Source of the DNA: Minisyncoccus sp041663305
Lineage (GTDB): Bacteria; Patescibacteriota; Minisyncoccia; Minisyncoccales; Minisyncoccaceae
Length of the DNA stretch: 54,111 bases
Assembly (NCBI GenBank): GCA_041663305.1
Contig: JBAYMT010000005.1
Location: 1-54,111, forward strand
Direction: 5' to 3'
The first letter of the stretch is position 1, and each line of letters opens with the position of its first letter. The notes under the pieces were generated by a model. It saw nothing but the letters and a program-made list of their open reading frames with translations. It was not told where the DNA came from and searched no databases. The position numbers were made by a program, and so were the translations under genes. Of the stretch, positions 16,371 through 24,232 are shown in pieces.

Positions 16371-16499
16371 TTATATATCTTCTGGCTCTAGTTTTTTAAG
16401 AATTTTTCTAATGAATCCATCTTCAAATTTATTATAGCCAATAAAACTGATTTTGCTGAATTTTAGTTTGAAGCTCCCCAATAAAACTGGAAAGTGTTT
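16371..16499 (-). pseudogene. In-frame remnant tail after the stop of the 16500 gene
   Basis: Directly after the TAA of the gene at 16500, the same frame continues for 42 codons to another TAA at 16371. The last part reads FIGYNKFEDGFIRKILKKLE then PEDI, clearly related to the C-terminus of the protein at 10946 (FVDYKKFEEGFIEEFLKKIE then PEDF). It is therefore a decayed coding tail: either a stop mutation in a longer parent or a fragment left by recombination. Confidence 0.6.
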
Positions 16500-17390
16500 T
16501 TAATTATTCTTAAATATGCATTCGTTTTCTTTAAAAACTGTTACTTCTTTTAGTACAAACTTGTCGGCTTCTTTTGAATATTCCCAAAATTCTGTACTAT
16601 TAATTTTTCCCAAACTATCTTCCTCTTCTAAATTTAGTTTACTAAAGACATTCGATCCATTCGTACTTTCTGCATATCTATAGAGACTGAATTTTCCTCC
16701 CTTTATTGAAACCTGTTCTTGATTTTTTCCCGTAAAAATATTCTGGAAAGACACTAGTCCATCTTTTGTAAAATATTTTAGTGCAAGATCAACATCACAA
16801 AACGGAGATCCATTACTGCAGCCTTTAGTATAAATTAAAATTAGATTTTTTCCTTCCTTGTTGCATGGGTATAAATAATTAAAAGCGTATGAATGCGTAT
16901 ATCCTCCGATATGATCAACAGCTAATAACTTATTATCAGAATCAAACACTCCGAAAAAATTTGCACTATATGCACCACTTCCCGCCAAATCTAAGACTAA
17001 TAAATATTCATTTGAAAATGCTTTTATAAAAGATCCTGAATATAGTTTTGATCCATTTATTTCTATCATTTCCCCATCGGCAATTTTATATCCAAGCTTT
17101 TCTTCCATTTGCTTTATTATTTCATTTTTTAAATTATCAGAAAGGGACTCCTCTTTTAAAATTACTTGTTTTTGAACATCTCCTTTTTGTATTGCTTCCG
17201 CGTTCTCTTTCTGTATTACTGGATAGTTGGATTTTTGCTGTTTAATATTTTCTCCAATCTTAGCGTTAATCAAAGTTATTGCAGCTCCAGCAATTACGAT
17301 AAATGCAATTATTGGGATAATAAAACCTTTCCTGTTATTGCAGCAATGACAATTAAAATGATTTATTAGGGAAAGGTAGGTTCTTTTCAT
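16500..17390 (-). CDS. Membrane-anchored exported protein of unknown function
   Basis: About 296 residues. After a short basic N-terminus it has one membrane segment (KGFIIPIIAFIVIAGAAITL) nearly the same as in the ankyrin protein at 12314, then a long charged linker and a beta-rich extracytoplasmic domain with LAGSGAYSANFFGVFDSDNK and GGYTHSYAFNYLYPC. The frame extends to 17450, but ATG 17390 (MKRTYLSLINHF) is the better start because the upstream part overlaps coding sequence of another frame. The frame after the stop still looks coding, so this protein may be truncated. Function unknown. Confidence 0.6.
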   Translation of the reverse strand: MKRTYLSLINHFNCHCCNNRKGFIIPIIAFIVIAGAAITLINAKIGENIKQQKSNYPVIQKENAEAIQKGDVQKQVILKEESLSDNLKNEIIKQMEEKLGYKIADGEMIEINGSKLYSGSFIKAFSNEYLLVLDLAGSGAYSANFFGVFDSDNKLLAVDHIGGYTHSYAFNYLYPCNKEGKNLILIYTKGCSNGSPFCDVDLALKYFTKDGLVSFQNIFTGKNQEQVSIKGGKFSLYRYAESTNGSNVFSKLNLEEEDSLGKINSTEFWEYSKEADKFVLKEVTVFKENECIFKNN

Positions 17391-17428
17391 TGGAATTATT
17401 TTATTTAGCCACTCTTTACAGAGGATGC

Positions 17429-17665
17429 TTATTGTTCTACAAAGACACACTTTTTATCTGTTTCAATATCCTCCCCGTTTTTATAGTCCATTTCTATCTC
17501 TTTTTTTACCCATTCTCCATTTATCAACTCTTCGATTCTTGCGCAATTATATATTGGATTATTAGTGTGTCGTAATGTGTATTTTTTCATCAAAGTTAGT
17601 TTTTTCCCATTAATAGAATATGTATTTTCCCCCCTAATATGAAGATTGCCATCTTTTGTGTTTTT
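17429..17665 (-). pseudogene. In-frame coding tail after the UAG of the 17666 gene
   Basis: Immediately after the TAG at 17666-17668 the same frame runs 78 codons to TAA at 17429. It has normal coding composition, with segments such as IRGENTYSINGKKLTLMKKY and NGEWVKKEIEMDYKNGEDIE. The gene at 17666 is shorter than its paralogue at 18569, whose extra length lies at this end. The simplest reading is a nonsense mutation splitting one longer gene (17429-18487); readthrough is the alternative. Confidence 0.6.
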
Positions 17666-18487
17666 CTACCATTTGCAAGATAAATTTCCTTGTTCGTTGA
17701 TTTTTGCTTCATCGCAAATTGTATAATCTCTATCGAATTTATTATTTTTAGGATTATAAATCGCGACATTCATGTTGCCATCAAAACAAAAAATATCATC
17801 GTATCCATCGAAGTTAATATCATAAACTGCTAAAGGATCTTCCCTTATACTATTACAAGAAAGATATGATTTATTTCCTTTATAAAAAATATTATACTCA
17901 AACCCAGATCCCCCGTGATAAAAAATACTGTACCCTTGAACAAAAGCAAAAGAATTATTGATTTTTATGTTATTGAAAGAGTTTAATTCAGCATCAATAC
18001 GGCTATCATTTTCGAAAAGTTCTTTATCTACTAATTTAATCTTTACCATTCTACAATCAACACAGCCACCATGAGATCCATTGTCTCCATGGATGCAGCT
18101 ATATAGAAAGTAACCATTTCCTGGAGTTAATCCAATTTTATCAAAATAGTAATCGCTATCAAATCCATCACCAGGACAAGTTGCTTCTGTCCAGAATTCT
18201 ATTAATTTTGGAGAATTATTGGAAACAATTTCTTTTGCGTTAAATAATTTTTTAGCCTCTTCGTTGCTTATTTTGTTTGAGAAGCTTTCATTATGTTCTT
18301 GTTCTTCTTTCTCTTTGGCAATACTATTACTACTTATTGGTTCCTTAATATTTTGTTCTGTTTTTTGATTGTCATTTGTTTCTTGATTACTGTTTGCTTT
18401 GTTTGTGTAAAGAACAAAAAGAATATAAGCTGAGCTTACGAGTGTTGTTATTAGGATTAATATTAGAATGCGGTATTTTCTTTTCAT
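17666..18487 (-). CDS. Exported Cys-containing protein, likely truncated by an in-frame UAG
   Basis: A 273-residue protein with an N-terminal membrane anchor (ILILILITTLVSSAYILFVL) and a Ser/Glu/Lys linker. The outer domain shares segments with the protein at 18569: SPKLIEFWTEATCPGDGF against LPESIEFWTESYCPGNGF, and SHGGCVDCRMVKIKL against SHGGCKACIMSKIKL. YDINFDGYDDIFCF is an FG-GAP-like metal-site motif. Paired Cys suggest disulfides outside the cell. The reading frame continues as good coding sequence past its UAG stop, so it may be a broken version of a longer gene. Confidence 0.65.
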   Translation of the reverse strand: MKRKYRILILILITTLVSSAYILFVLYTNKANSNQETNDNQKTEQNIKEPISSNSIAKEKEEQEHNESFSNKISNEEAKKLFNAKEIVSNNSPKLIEFWTEATCPGDGFDSDYYFDKIGLTPGNGYFLYSCIHGDNGSHGGCVDCRMVKIKLVDKELFENDSRIDAELNSFNNIKINNSFAFVQGYSIFYHGGSGFEYNIFYKGNKSYLSCNSIREDPLAVYDINFDGYDDIFCFDGNMNVAIYNPKNNKFDRDYTICDEAKINEQGNLSCKW

Positions 18488-18568
18488 TGATGTTATTTTA
18501 GCAAAAAATATTACGATAATCTATGATTTTTAAATTAAAGCACTCTTTTTTGGGGAGTGCTTTTATAT

Positions 18569-19978
18569 TCATGGTTTTCCAAAACTTTCGGTTAATATGT
18601 CTTTCTGTTCTGATGTTTCTTTTAAAACATTTCCATTGAGATCATATACAATATGAGTTGGACACATTTCTTTTTCGTTATTTTCGCAAAAACATCCGTT
18701 ATTGCACTGATATGATTCGAAAAGTATTATTTTGCCATCTACATATTTGTATGCGTCTTGGGACCACCATCCCACACCTCCTTTCCAAAATGAAATGATT
18801 TCTTTTTTATTTGCATCGACACTGATATCTGATAATTCTGATAGTTTTTCGTTAAATATATATTTATTTTCCTTTTGATTATATAGATAGATTCCGTATG
18901 AATTATTTTGAGCTACATCTACCAAGACAGAAATATCCTTATATCCATCAAAATTATAATCATTATTAAATGATAAATCAGCATGTCCTTCGATTTTTTG
19001 ATCTATTCCACCGCCATAAATTCTTATTTGATAATAATCACAATTATTAACACCTTCAAGTTGCACGAAAATATTTTTCCCATTAACTTGATAGTACTGT
19101 TTTTTATTCCCCTCACACTCTGAAGATTTTATGAGCTTGATTTTACTCATTATACAAGCCTTGCATCCACCATGAGATCCAGTATCTCCCTGCTCGCAGG
19201 AGTCAAAGGAGTATCTATACATATCGCTACCTTCAAACTTGTAATTATAATTAAATCCATTTCCTGGACAATAGCTTTCCGTCCAGAATTCTATTGATTC
19301 TGGCAGATTGTTGGAAACAATTTCGGTGGCCTTGAATTTTGCCAAAATATTCTTGTCGGTTAATTTTTCTGCGGCGCTTAAATATTTGAAGCCAAGCAAA
19401 ATTAGGCTTGGATCAATTTTTTTGCTCTTATATTCTTTTTCATCTCCATCTCCACGAATATCAATTGTTATTTCAACCCCCTTGGAATAGTCGGAATTGA
19501 AGATGGCGATAATATCCGTACCCCACGGACCGTCGCCAGTTTGGTATAGATAAGCTTCTATATTTCCTGACATTCTTTTTGGTATCGGGCCTTCGCTATA
19601 ACCATTTGTCCATTTTTTTTGATTCAAATCAAAACGCATCGTAATTGCGCCTGGAACATCTTCGATTTTGTAATTTGCTATGTTCTCGATAGTTTTAAAG
19701 CGAAGATAGACAACCTCATTATTGTCAATAAATAGATTATTATTGTTTTTATCTTGAGTTAAAAATGAAGGATATTTAAATGAAAAACCAAGTTCGTTGT
19801 TTTTGTACTCTTTCCAAGTACCGATCTGCTTAGTTTTGATTAGGTCTATTATTATAGATAATAGTCCTTCCCTATTACACTCTTTCAATGACTGAAGGCT
19901 ACAAGATGCGTTTGCTAATTGAATAGATCCAAAAAGAGATAATGCAATAAAAGACAAGACTAGGATGTGTTTTTTCAT
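18569..19978 (-). CDS. Secreted two-domain protein, paralogue of the 17666 protein
   Basis: A 469-residue protein with a signal peptide (MKKHILVLSFIALSLFGSIQ, cleavage near ANA). Residues about 55-200 carry a PsbP-like module opening with YKNNELGFSFKYPSFL, as in the proteins at 24233 and 10946. Residues about 215-440 match the outer domain of the 17666 protein, including SHGGCKACIMSKIKL and the NYDFDGYKDISVLV metal-site motif. More than ten Cys point to an oxidised extracellular fold. Probably a surface or secreted protein of a lineage-specific family. A GC-rich-stem terminator (AAAGCACTC/GAGTGCTTT, 18537-18563) follows. Confidence 0.75.
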   Translation of the reverse strand: MKKHILVLSFIALSLFGSIQLANASCSLQSLKECNREGLLSIIIDLIKTKQIGTWKEYKNNELGFSFKYPSFLTQDKNNNNLFIDNNEVVYLRFKTIENIANYKIEDVPGAITMRFDLNQKKWTNGYSEGPIPKRMSGNIEAYLYQTGDGPWGTDIIAIFNSDYSKGVEITIDIRGDGDEKEYKSKKIDPSLILLGFKYLSAAEKLTDKNILAKFKATEIVSNNLPESIEFWTESYCPGNGFNYNYKFEGSDMYRYSFDSCEQGDTGSHGGCKACIMSKIKLIKSSECEGNKKQYYQVNGKNIFVQLEGVNNCDYYQIRIYGGGIDQKIEGHADLSFNNDYNFDGYKDISVLVDVAQNNSYGIYLYNQKENKYIFNEKLSELSDISVDANKKEIISFWKGGVGWWSQDAYKYVDGKIILFESYQCNNGCFCENNEKEMCPTHIVYDLNGNVLKETSEQKDILTESFGKP

Positions 19979-20049
19979 TTGTTTATGAATTTATAATCTT
20001 GCCCCTATTCTATCAGATTAAGCTATCTTTTCAATTGTTTTTTATAATT

Positions 20050-20556
20050 TTAGGGTTTTACTGGAAGAATGAATTTTATAAAGAATAGCGCAAAAATAGA
20101 AAAAACTATGTCGAAGAAAAGAAATATTAAAAACCAATTCCCGTAAAATACAAAGTCCTTGAGCAGAAAACTTATTATTGCAAGTGATATGCTTATGCCT
20201 AAAATTGTTAGCGATAAAATGAATTTCTTAATCGTTTTTCTTTTTTTGATAATGGCTGTTTTTAGTGCTTGGAAATCTTTTTGGATAACCTGCTCTCCAA
20301 AAGTGCTAATCAGTTGGGGCATATCTTCTTTAAATTCATTTAAGAAGTTTATGTCTTCCATTAAGCGGAAATATTCTATTCTTACTACGATAATATTATG
20401 AACAAGATAGTTGAAGTACCTTGCTTTAAGCTTTTCGATTTTTTTGCTTAAAAAAATTAGTTTTATTATGCCCCAAAAAGTGAACAGGGCGATGGTAAGG
20501 ATTAAGAATTGGAAAGATGCGCTTAATCTAAGTAGCCAAATATTATCAAAATTCAT
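20050..20556 (-). CDS. Small multi-pass membrane protein
   Basis: A 168-residue protein with a membrane segment at about 10-35 and two more at about 110-160 (ILSLTILGISISLAIISFLL; FLIFLFFDIVFSIFALFFIK), separated by a charged cytoplasmic helical stretch. No catalytic motif is visible. It lies alone between the exported-protein paralogues and the sulfatase group. Function unknown. Confidence 0.6.
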   Translation of the reverse strand: MNFDNIWLLRLSASFQFLILTIALFTFWGIIKLIFLSKKIEKLKARYFNYLVHNIIVVRIEYFRLMEDINFLNEFKEDMPQLISTFGEQVIQKDFQALKTAIIKKRKTIKKFILSLTILGISISLAIISFLLKDFVFYGNWFLIFLFFDIVFSIFALFFIKFILPVKP

Positions 20557-20600
20557 ATTTTTATGATTTAGTTAATATTTCCTAACTAAGGCTTTTAAAA

Positions 20601-20625
20601 AAACGCCTCAAAATATGAGGCGTTT
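20601..20625 (-). terminator. Terminator of the sulfatase-methyltransferase operon
   Basis: AAACGCCTCA (20601-20610) pairs perfectly with TGAGGCGTTT (20616-20625); the minus-strand side continues TTTTAAAAG. Confidence 0.75.
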
Positions 20626-20682
20626 GATTAATGCTCTTTTAAAAATGGTAAATTATTATTTAAATCAATCATTAATTTCATA

Positions 20683-20769
20683 TTAATCCCCTTTTAATGA
20701 TATTTCAATGTTCCCTTCCACCGTTATTTTGTGGAATTTTATCTTTATTGTTTCTTTAGATTCGGGCAT
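20683..20769 (-). CDS. Possible 28-residue peptide coupled to the sulfatase gene
   Basis: ATG at 20769 overlaps the stop of the sulfatase-like gene as TAATG. The frame of 28 codons begins MPESKETIKIKFHKI and ends ISLKGD before TAA at 20683, ahead of the terminator. Alternating hydrophobic residues suggest beta structure. The overlap and position within the operon favour a translated peptide, but nothing else supports it. Confidence 0.35.
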   Translation of the reverse strand: MPESKETIKIKFHKITVEGNIEISLKGD

Positions 20770-22262
20770 TATTTAACTCTATTTGTAACATCGATAAAAT
20801 CATAAAGATGCTTCAAATCTGGAATTATGTAGTTTTTATCTTCAAGTAATGGCAGATTGGTTGAAAAATAGGAATTCAATATTACGCGGAATGCATTGAC
20901 ATTACTGATCGATGGATAGAGATTTGATGTAGAAGCATCTGGCATATAATAAGCGGAAAAAATGGGAAATTTTTCTTTTAAAATATCATCGCTGGCATCT
21001 TTCCAGCTGTCTTGCTGTGGCAATTCTTCTCTTAAAAATGGGACTCCTTCGTCACTTTGGATCAAGATTATAGGAGGTTTTTTGGAATTAGTAATGATTT
21101 GGTCGATAGCGGTTTCAAGTTTTGAATTAATACAGTTTATTTGATTAGTATAGTTTTCTTCTTCGCTATGAGTTAAATAATCTTTGTAGCCTAAAAGTTC
21201 GCAATTTTTTCCAAACATGTAAGGAGTGTGGGGAGCAATAATGTGGACAAATACGAACTTGGGACTTTCTTTTTTTATTATTTCTGGCATTTTTTCAAAT
21301 TGATAAAGAGGGCTATTTTGTTTTTCCTTAAAAATTCCTTCATTTACATTTTCCATAAAAGCATTGATAGCTGTGGATTGCAGAAGTAAATATTGAAAAA
21401 AATTAACAGATTGATTGTAATTTTTGTCTGCGTAAGGATTATTGCTGGTTGTTTCCCACCACGAACCCATTTGATAATATTTATATCCTTGTTTTTTAAG
21501 AAACTTTTTGACGTTGTTGTCGTTTATTAGAGGTGAAGTGATATTTTGATTATCTGAATTTTTGAAGACAGAAAGGTAATCCAGATATTCCATATTCAGA
21601 GTTGATGCAATTGAAAGATATGTCTTTGGGTAGTTAGACCTGCTGTCGGTTGTTACATAAAAGCCCTTTTTACTTAAAAAATCAATGAACTCAGAGTTAT
21701 CATAATTGAAGTATTGTTTTAGTGCTTTGGATGATGTGTAGCTATCAGGAACAATATAATAAATATCAGGAAGATTTTCTTTTTTATTCTCTGCATTCAA
21801 AATCAGTGGACTATTTACTTGCGGGTATATTAATCCTTCTTGGATTTTGTATCCTATTATGAAAAATAATGAAGAGAAGAACATGAATAACGAGAACAAA
21901 ACAAAATATTTACTAACTTCCTTTAGGTTTTTATCGGCTTTTAGGATAACAAAAAAAACTAGTATCGTCATAGCTGAAAAGATAATCCCGCAGTAAAGTT
22001 TGTTCTTGAAGATTTCGCTGAAGGTAAAAAATGCTAAAACAGTAGAACATATGAAAATCAGTCTTTTTTCTTTTTCTTTCAAGAAAAATGATATGATAAA
22101 TTCTATTGAAAGGACAGAAAATATAGCTATTGCTGATGGGATGATGAGATTGGAGATTGATGCTTGATTTTGGAAGTTAATATAAAAAGAGAGAACGAAA
22201 GACAACGCTAAGAGTGTTGGTGTAATCGATTCAAGGTGAGATAGTATTTTTTTGAATTTCAT
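20769..22262 (-). CDS. Membrane-bound sulfatase-like hydrolase/phosphotransferase
   Basis: A 497-residue protein with four or five N-terminal membrane segments (about 15-145) and an extracytoplasmic alkaline-phosphatase-superfamily domain. Recognisable parts are YYIVPDSYTSS (metal-binding Asp and candidate nucleophile), VFVHIIAPHTPY (metal-binding His) and ILIQSDEGVP. Relatives transfer or remove phosphate-linked groups on surface polymers or hydrolyse sulfate esters. It lies 4 bases after a methyltransferase gene and close to a small membrane protein gene; together they look like a cell-surface glycan modification unit. Confidence 0.8.
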   Translation of the reverse strand: MKFKKILSHLESITPTLLALSFVLSFYINFQNQASISNLIIPSAIAIFSVLSIEFIISFFLKEKEKRLIFICSTVLAFFTFSEIFKNKLYCGIIFSAMTILVFFVILKADKNLKEVSKYFVLFSLFMFFSSLFFIIGYKIQEGLIYPQVNSPLILNAENKKENLPDIYYIVPDSYTSSKALKQYFNYDNSEFIDFLSKKGFYVTTDSRSNYPKTYLSIASTLNMEYLDYLSVFKNSDNQNITSPLINDNNVKKFLKKQGYKYYQMGSWWETTSNNPYADKNYNQSVNFFQYLLLQSTAINAFMENVNEGIFKEKQNSPLYQFEKMPEIIKKESPKFVFVHIIAPHTPYMFGKNCELLGYKDYLTHSEEENYTNQINCINSKLETAIDQIITNSKKPPIILIQSDEGVPFLREELPQQDSWKDASDDILKEKFPIFSAYYMPDASTSNLYPSISNVNAFRVILNSYFSTNLPLLEDKNYIIPDLKHLYDFIDVTNRVK

Positions 22263-22266
22263 GCTT

Positions 22267-23640
22267 TTATTTCTTTTCCATTAGGTAAATGATTCTTTTT
22301 GAATCTGAAATAGTTTCTTTTTCTTTTATTGTGAATAGCTTACTAAATTCTTTTTCAAAATTATCTTCGTTATACCATTCAAAAATATCTTCCCTTCCCC
22401 TCAAGATCAATTGCGCTTGTTTGTCATCTTTTGGAACTAATTCAATGATAAGATTATTTGATATTTCTGAAAAAAAAGATGCTATTTCTGAAAAAGGAAG
22501 ATTGTTCCCAATAGCAAGATGATGTACTAATGCCAAAACTAGCACCGTATCAGGATGATTGCGATTAAAAATAGAATCACGCTCATTGTTTTTCCAACCG
22601 ATAGATGGACTAGGGTTTATAAGATCTATCACGAGAGGAAGGATATTTTCTTCGCTGCAATCCTTGATTTCTTTGTAACTTTTTTCGATAGCGGCAGCAT
22701 CATAATCCATTGAAATGACAGATATTCCCTTTTTTGCAGCAATTTTTGAAAATAAACCCGTGTTCGCTCCCAAGTCCCATAAAAATTCTGTTTTTGCTTC
22801 AATTAAGTATTTTAATACTAATTCTTTTTTATTCTCAAGAGATGATGATTCATAGCTTTCGCAATCACCGTCTTTATAATAATCTGCCCATGCACTGTTT
22901 TTGGGGTGCCATTGGAGATCCTTAATACAGTCCTCTAAATTACTAATTAACTCAGTGAGAGCTCTTTTGCTGAAATGTGGCTTTTTTTTAAAATTTGAGT
23001 GATTGTTTGAATATTCGGATTGTTTCTTGGCGTGAAGAAAAATATGCAGAAAAATGTATGGATTAAGTCTTGCTTTGAGCGGTAACAACTTTGCTGCTAG
23101 ATCAAGCGGAATGCCATTGATGTTAGTTTGGAGCAATTTTCCTGATCGATAGTCGGTATATGCGATAAGCGCTAATGGTGCTAAAAAAAATTCACAGAAC
23201 TGTTTATATGCGATCCATGGCTTTTCTTTTTCATATTTTTCAAATGAAAGAGAATCTATGAATATCGGTTTGCCTTTAAGAAACTGCACATTAAAACTGC
23301 TGGCGTCTTTAAGGCTCATATCAAAATCTAATGCTATTTTTTGCATTTGCAAAACCAAAAGAGCTGCGTCTTTTAATTGGCCAAAACACCATTCATAACT
23401 GTATGAGATAAATGGTACTTGCTGAGGCTCAATAATTTTGTAATTATTTTCGCATCCTGATAGCGATACTTCTTTATGTGGAATTAATGCTCCGATATTA
23501 ACCAGTTTTTCATATAAACCGGATTCCATTAACTGTTCGTAATTATTCTTGTAGGAATGATTTATCTGCCTGTATATCTTGCTGTTGTGCATAAAAACAA
23601 ATCCGCTAGGGTCTCTGAATGAAGATGGTACTCTATCCAT
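22267..23640 (-). CDS. Class I SAM-dependent methyltransferase with N-terminal extension
   Basis: A 457-residue protein. The SAM-binding motif WDLGANTGLFSKIAAKKG starts near residue 291, followed by the acidic strand end ISMDYD and LVLALVHHL. The N-terminal 240 residues contain FIDSLSFEKYEKEKPW and CEFFLAPLAL, an arrangement I associate with NoeA-like methyltransferases of surface polysaccharide loci. It probably methylates a sugar or lipid-linked precursor in the cytoplasm. It lies 8 bases after the small YIDPG membrane-protein gene and 4 before the sulfatase-like gene, so one operon. Confidence 0.8.
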   Translation of the reverse strand: MDRVPSSFRDPSGFVFMHNSKIYRQINHSYKNNYEQLMESGLYEKLVNIGALIPHKEVSLSGCENNYKIIEPQQVPFISYSYEWCFGQLKDAALLVLQMQKIALDFDMSLKDASSFNVQFLKGKPIFIDSLSFEKYEKEKPWIAYKQFCEFFLAPLALIAYTDYRSGKLLQTNINGIPLDLAAKLLPLKARLNPYIFLHIFLHAKKQSEYSNNHSNFKKKPHFSKRALTELISNLEDCIKDLQWHPKNSAWADYYKDGDCESYESSSLENKKELVLKYLIEAKTEFLWDLGANTGLFSKIAAKKGISVISMDYDAAAIEKSYKEIKDCSEENILPLVIDLINPSPSIGWKNNERDSIFNRNHPDTVLVLALVHHLAIGNNLPFSEIASFFSEISNNLIIELVPKDDKQAQLILRGREDIFEWYNEDNFEKEFSKLFTIKEKETISDSKRIIYLMEKK

Positions 23641-23648
23641 TTTTTTAC

Positions 23649-23864
23649 TTATGCTTTTTTATTTTTCTTGATTTTTTTGAAGAAATTTGTAGTAGAATCT
23701 TTTATACTTCGGAAAAAAAATAAGCTACTCAACACTCCAGCCATCATTGCCTGAAAGATATAACTGCCTACTCCCGGATCAATGTAGGCATAGGCTTGCT
23801 CACTAAATAAGATTAGCGGGATTGAAATATATGTCAATAATTCTAGCTTTCTTTTTGTGTTCAT
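23649..23864 (-). CDS. Small two-segment membrane protein (YIDPGVGSY type)
   Basis: A 71-residue protein with two hydrophobic segments (about 8-26 and 36-52), the conserved-looking turn AYIDPGVGSYIFQ between them, and a lysine-rich cytoplasmic tail. Short proteins with an IDPG-GSY turn often sit beside sulfatase-like and methyltransferase genes, as here. It is first in this operon. Possibly an assembly or anchoring partner for the two enzymes. Confidence 0.65.
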   Translation of the reverse strand: MNTKRKLELLTYISIPLILFSEQAYAYIDPGVGSYIFQAMMAGVLSSLFFFRSIKDSTTNFFKKIKKNKKA

Positions 23865-23986
23865 AGGGCCAAAAATTAGTTTTATTGGTGATATTATATC
23901 AAATTAAGCCATATTTAGCCATAAATGGGTTTTTTCCTTTTATTGACGAATCACCTGAATATGAATTGTTTTCAAAGAGGATGGCT

Positions 23987-24163
23987 ATGAAATGTAATAT
24001 TTGTAGAAGCAGCGTAAGCATTGGTTTCAGGCGCGAAAACGGACAAAAGTTGGTCTATGATTGCCACAGTGGATTTAATTGGCGAGAGGCTTGTCCTTTT
24101 TGCGGTAATTTTCTGACTGAAAAAGGGAGATGCATATTTTGCAATAAAAAGATTTCCTTATAA
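23987..24163 (+). CDS. Small zinc-ribbon protein
   Basis: A 58-residue protein rich in Cys: an opening MKCNICRSSVSIGF, a middle CHSGFNW and a closing CPFCGNFLTEKGRCIFCNKK. The pairs CxxC would form one or two zinc ribbons. An AGAGG Shine-Dalgarno seven bases before ATG 23987 decides the start over the longer frame from 23885. It stands alone on the plus strand between minus-strand genes. It may bind nucleic acid or act as a protein adaptor. Confidence 0.6.
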   Translation: MKCNICRSSVSIGFRRENGQKLVYDCHSGFNWREACPFCGNFLTEKGRCIFCNKKISL

Positions 24164-24165
24164 AA

Positions 24166-24209
24166 ACGCCAGACCCATAGTATGCAGGCGTAAAATGCAT
24201 TTTAGGTCT
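24166..24209 (+). terminator. Terminator region with pseudoknot potential
   Basis: ACGCC (24166-24170) can pair with GGCGT (24187-24191), and AGACC (24171-24175) with GGTCT (24205-24209), in interleaved order, followed by TTTTTTTATT. ATGCA/TGCAT (24182-24186, 24196-24200) offers a competing hairpin. It ends transcription of the zinc-ribbon gene. Confidence 0.5.
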
Positions 24210-24232
24210 TTTTTTATTTGCCAGAATTGAAC

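Noticed and set aside
10733..16373. Classical integron attC sites
   Set aside because: The expected GTTRRRY/RYYYAAC core boxes are not seen and no tyrosine integrase is present; kept only as an analogy.
17429..17668. Genetic code with reassigned UAG
   Set aside because: UAG ends other genes normally (for example at 46024 and 6971); a single mutation explains the case better.
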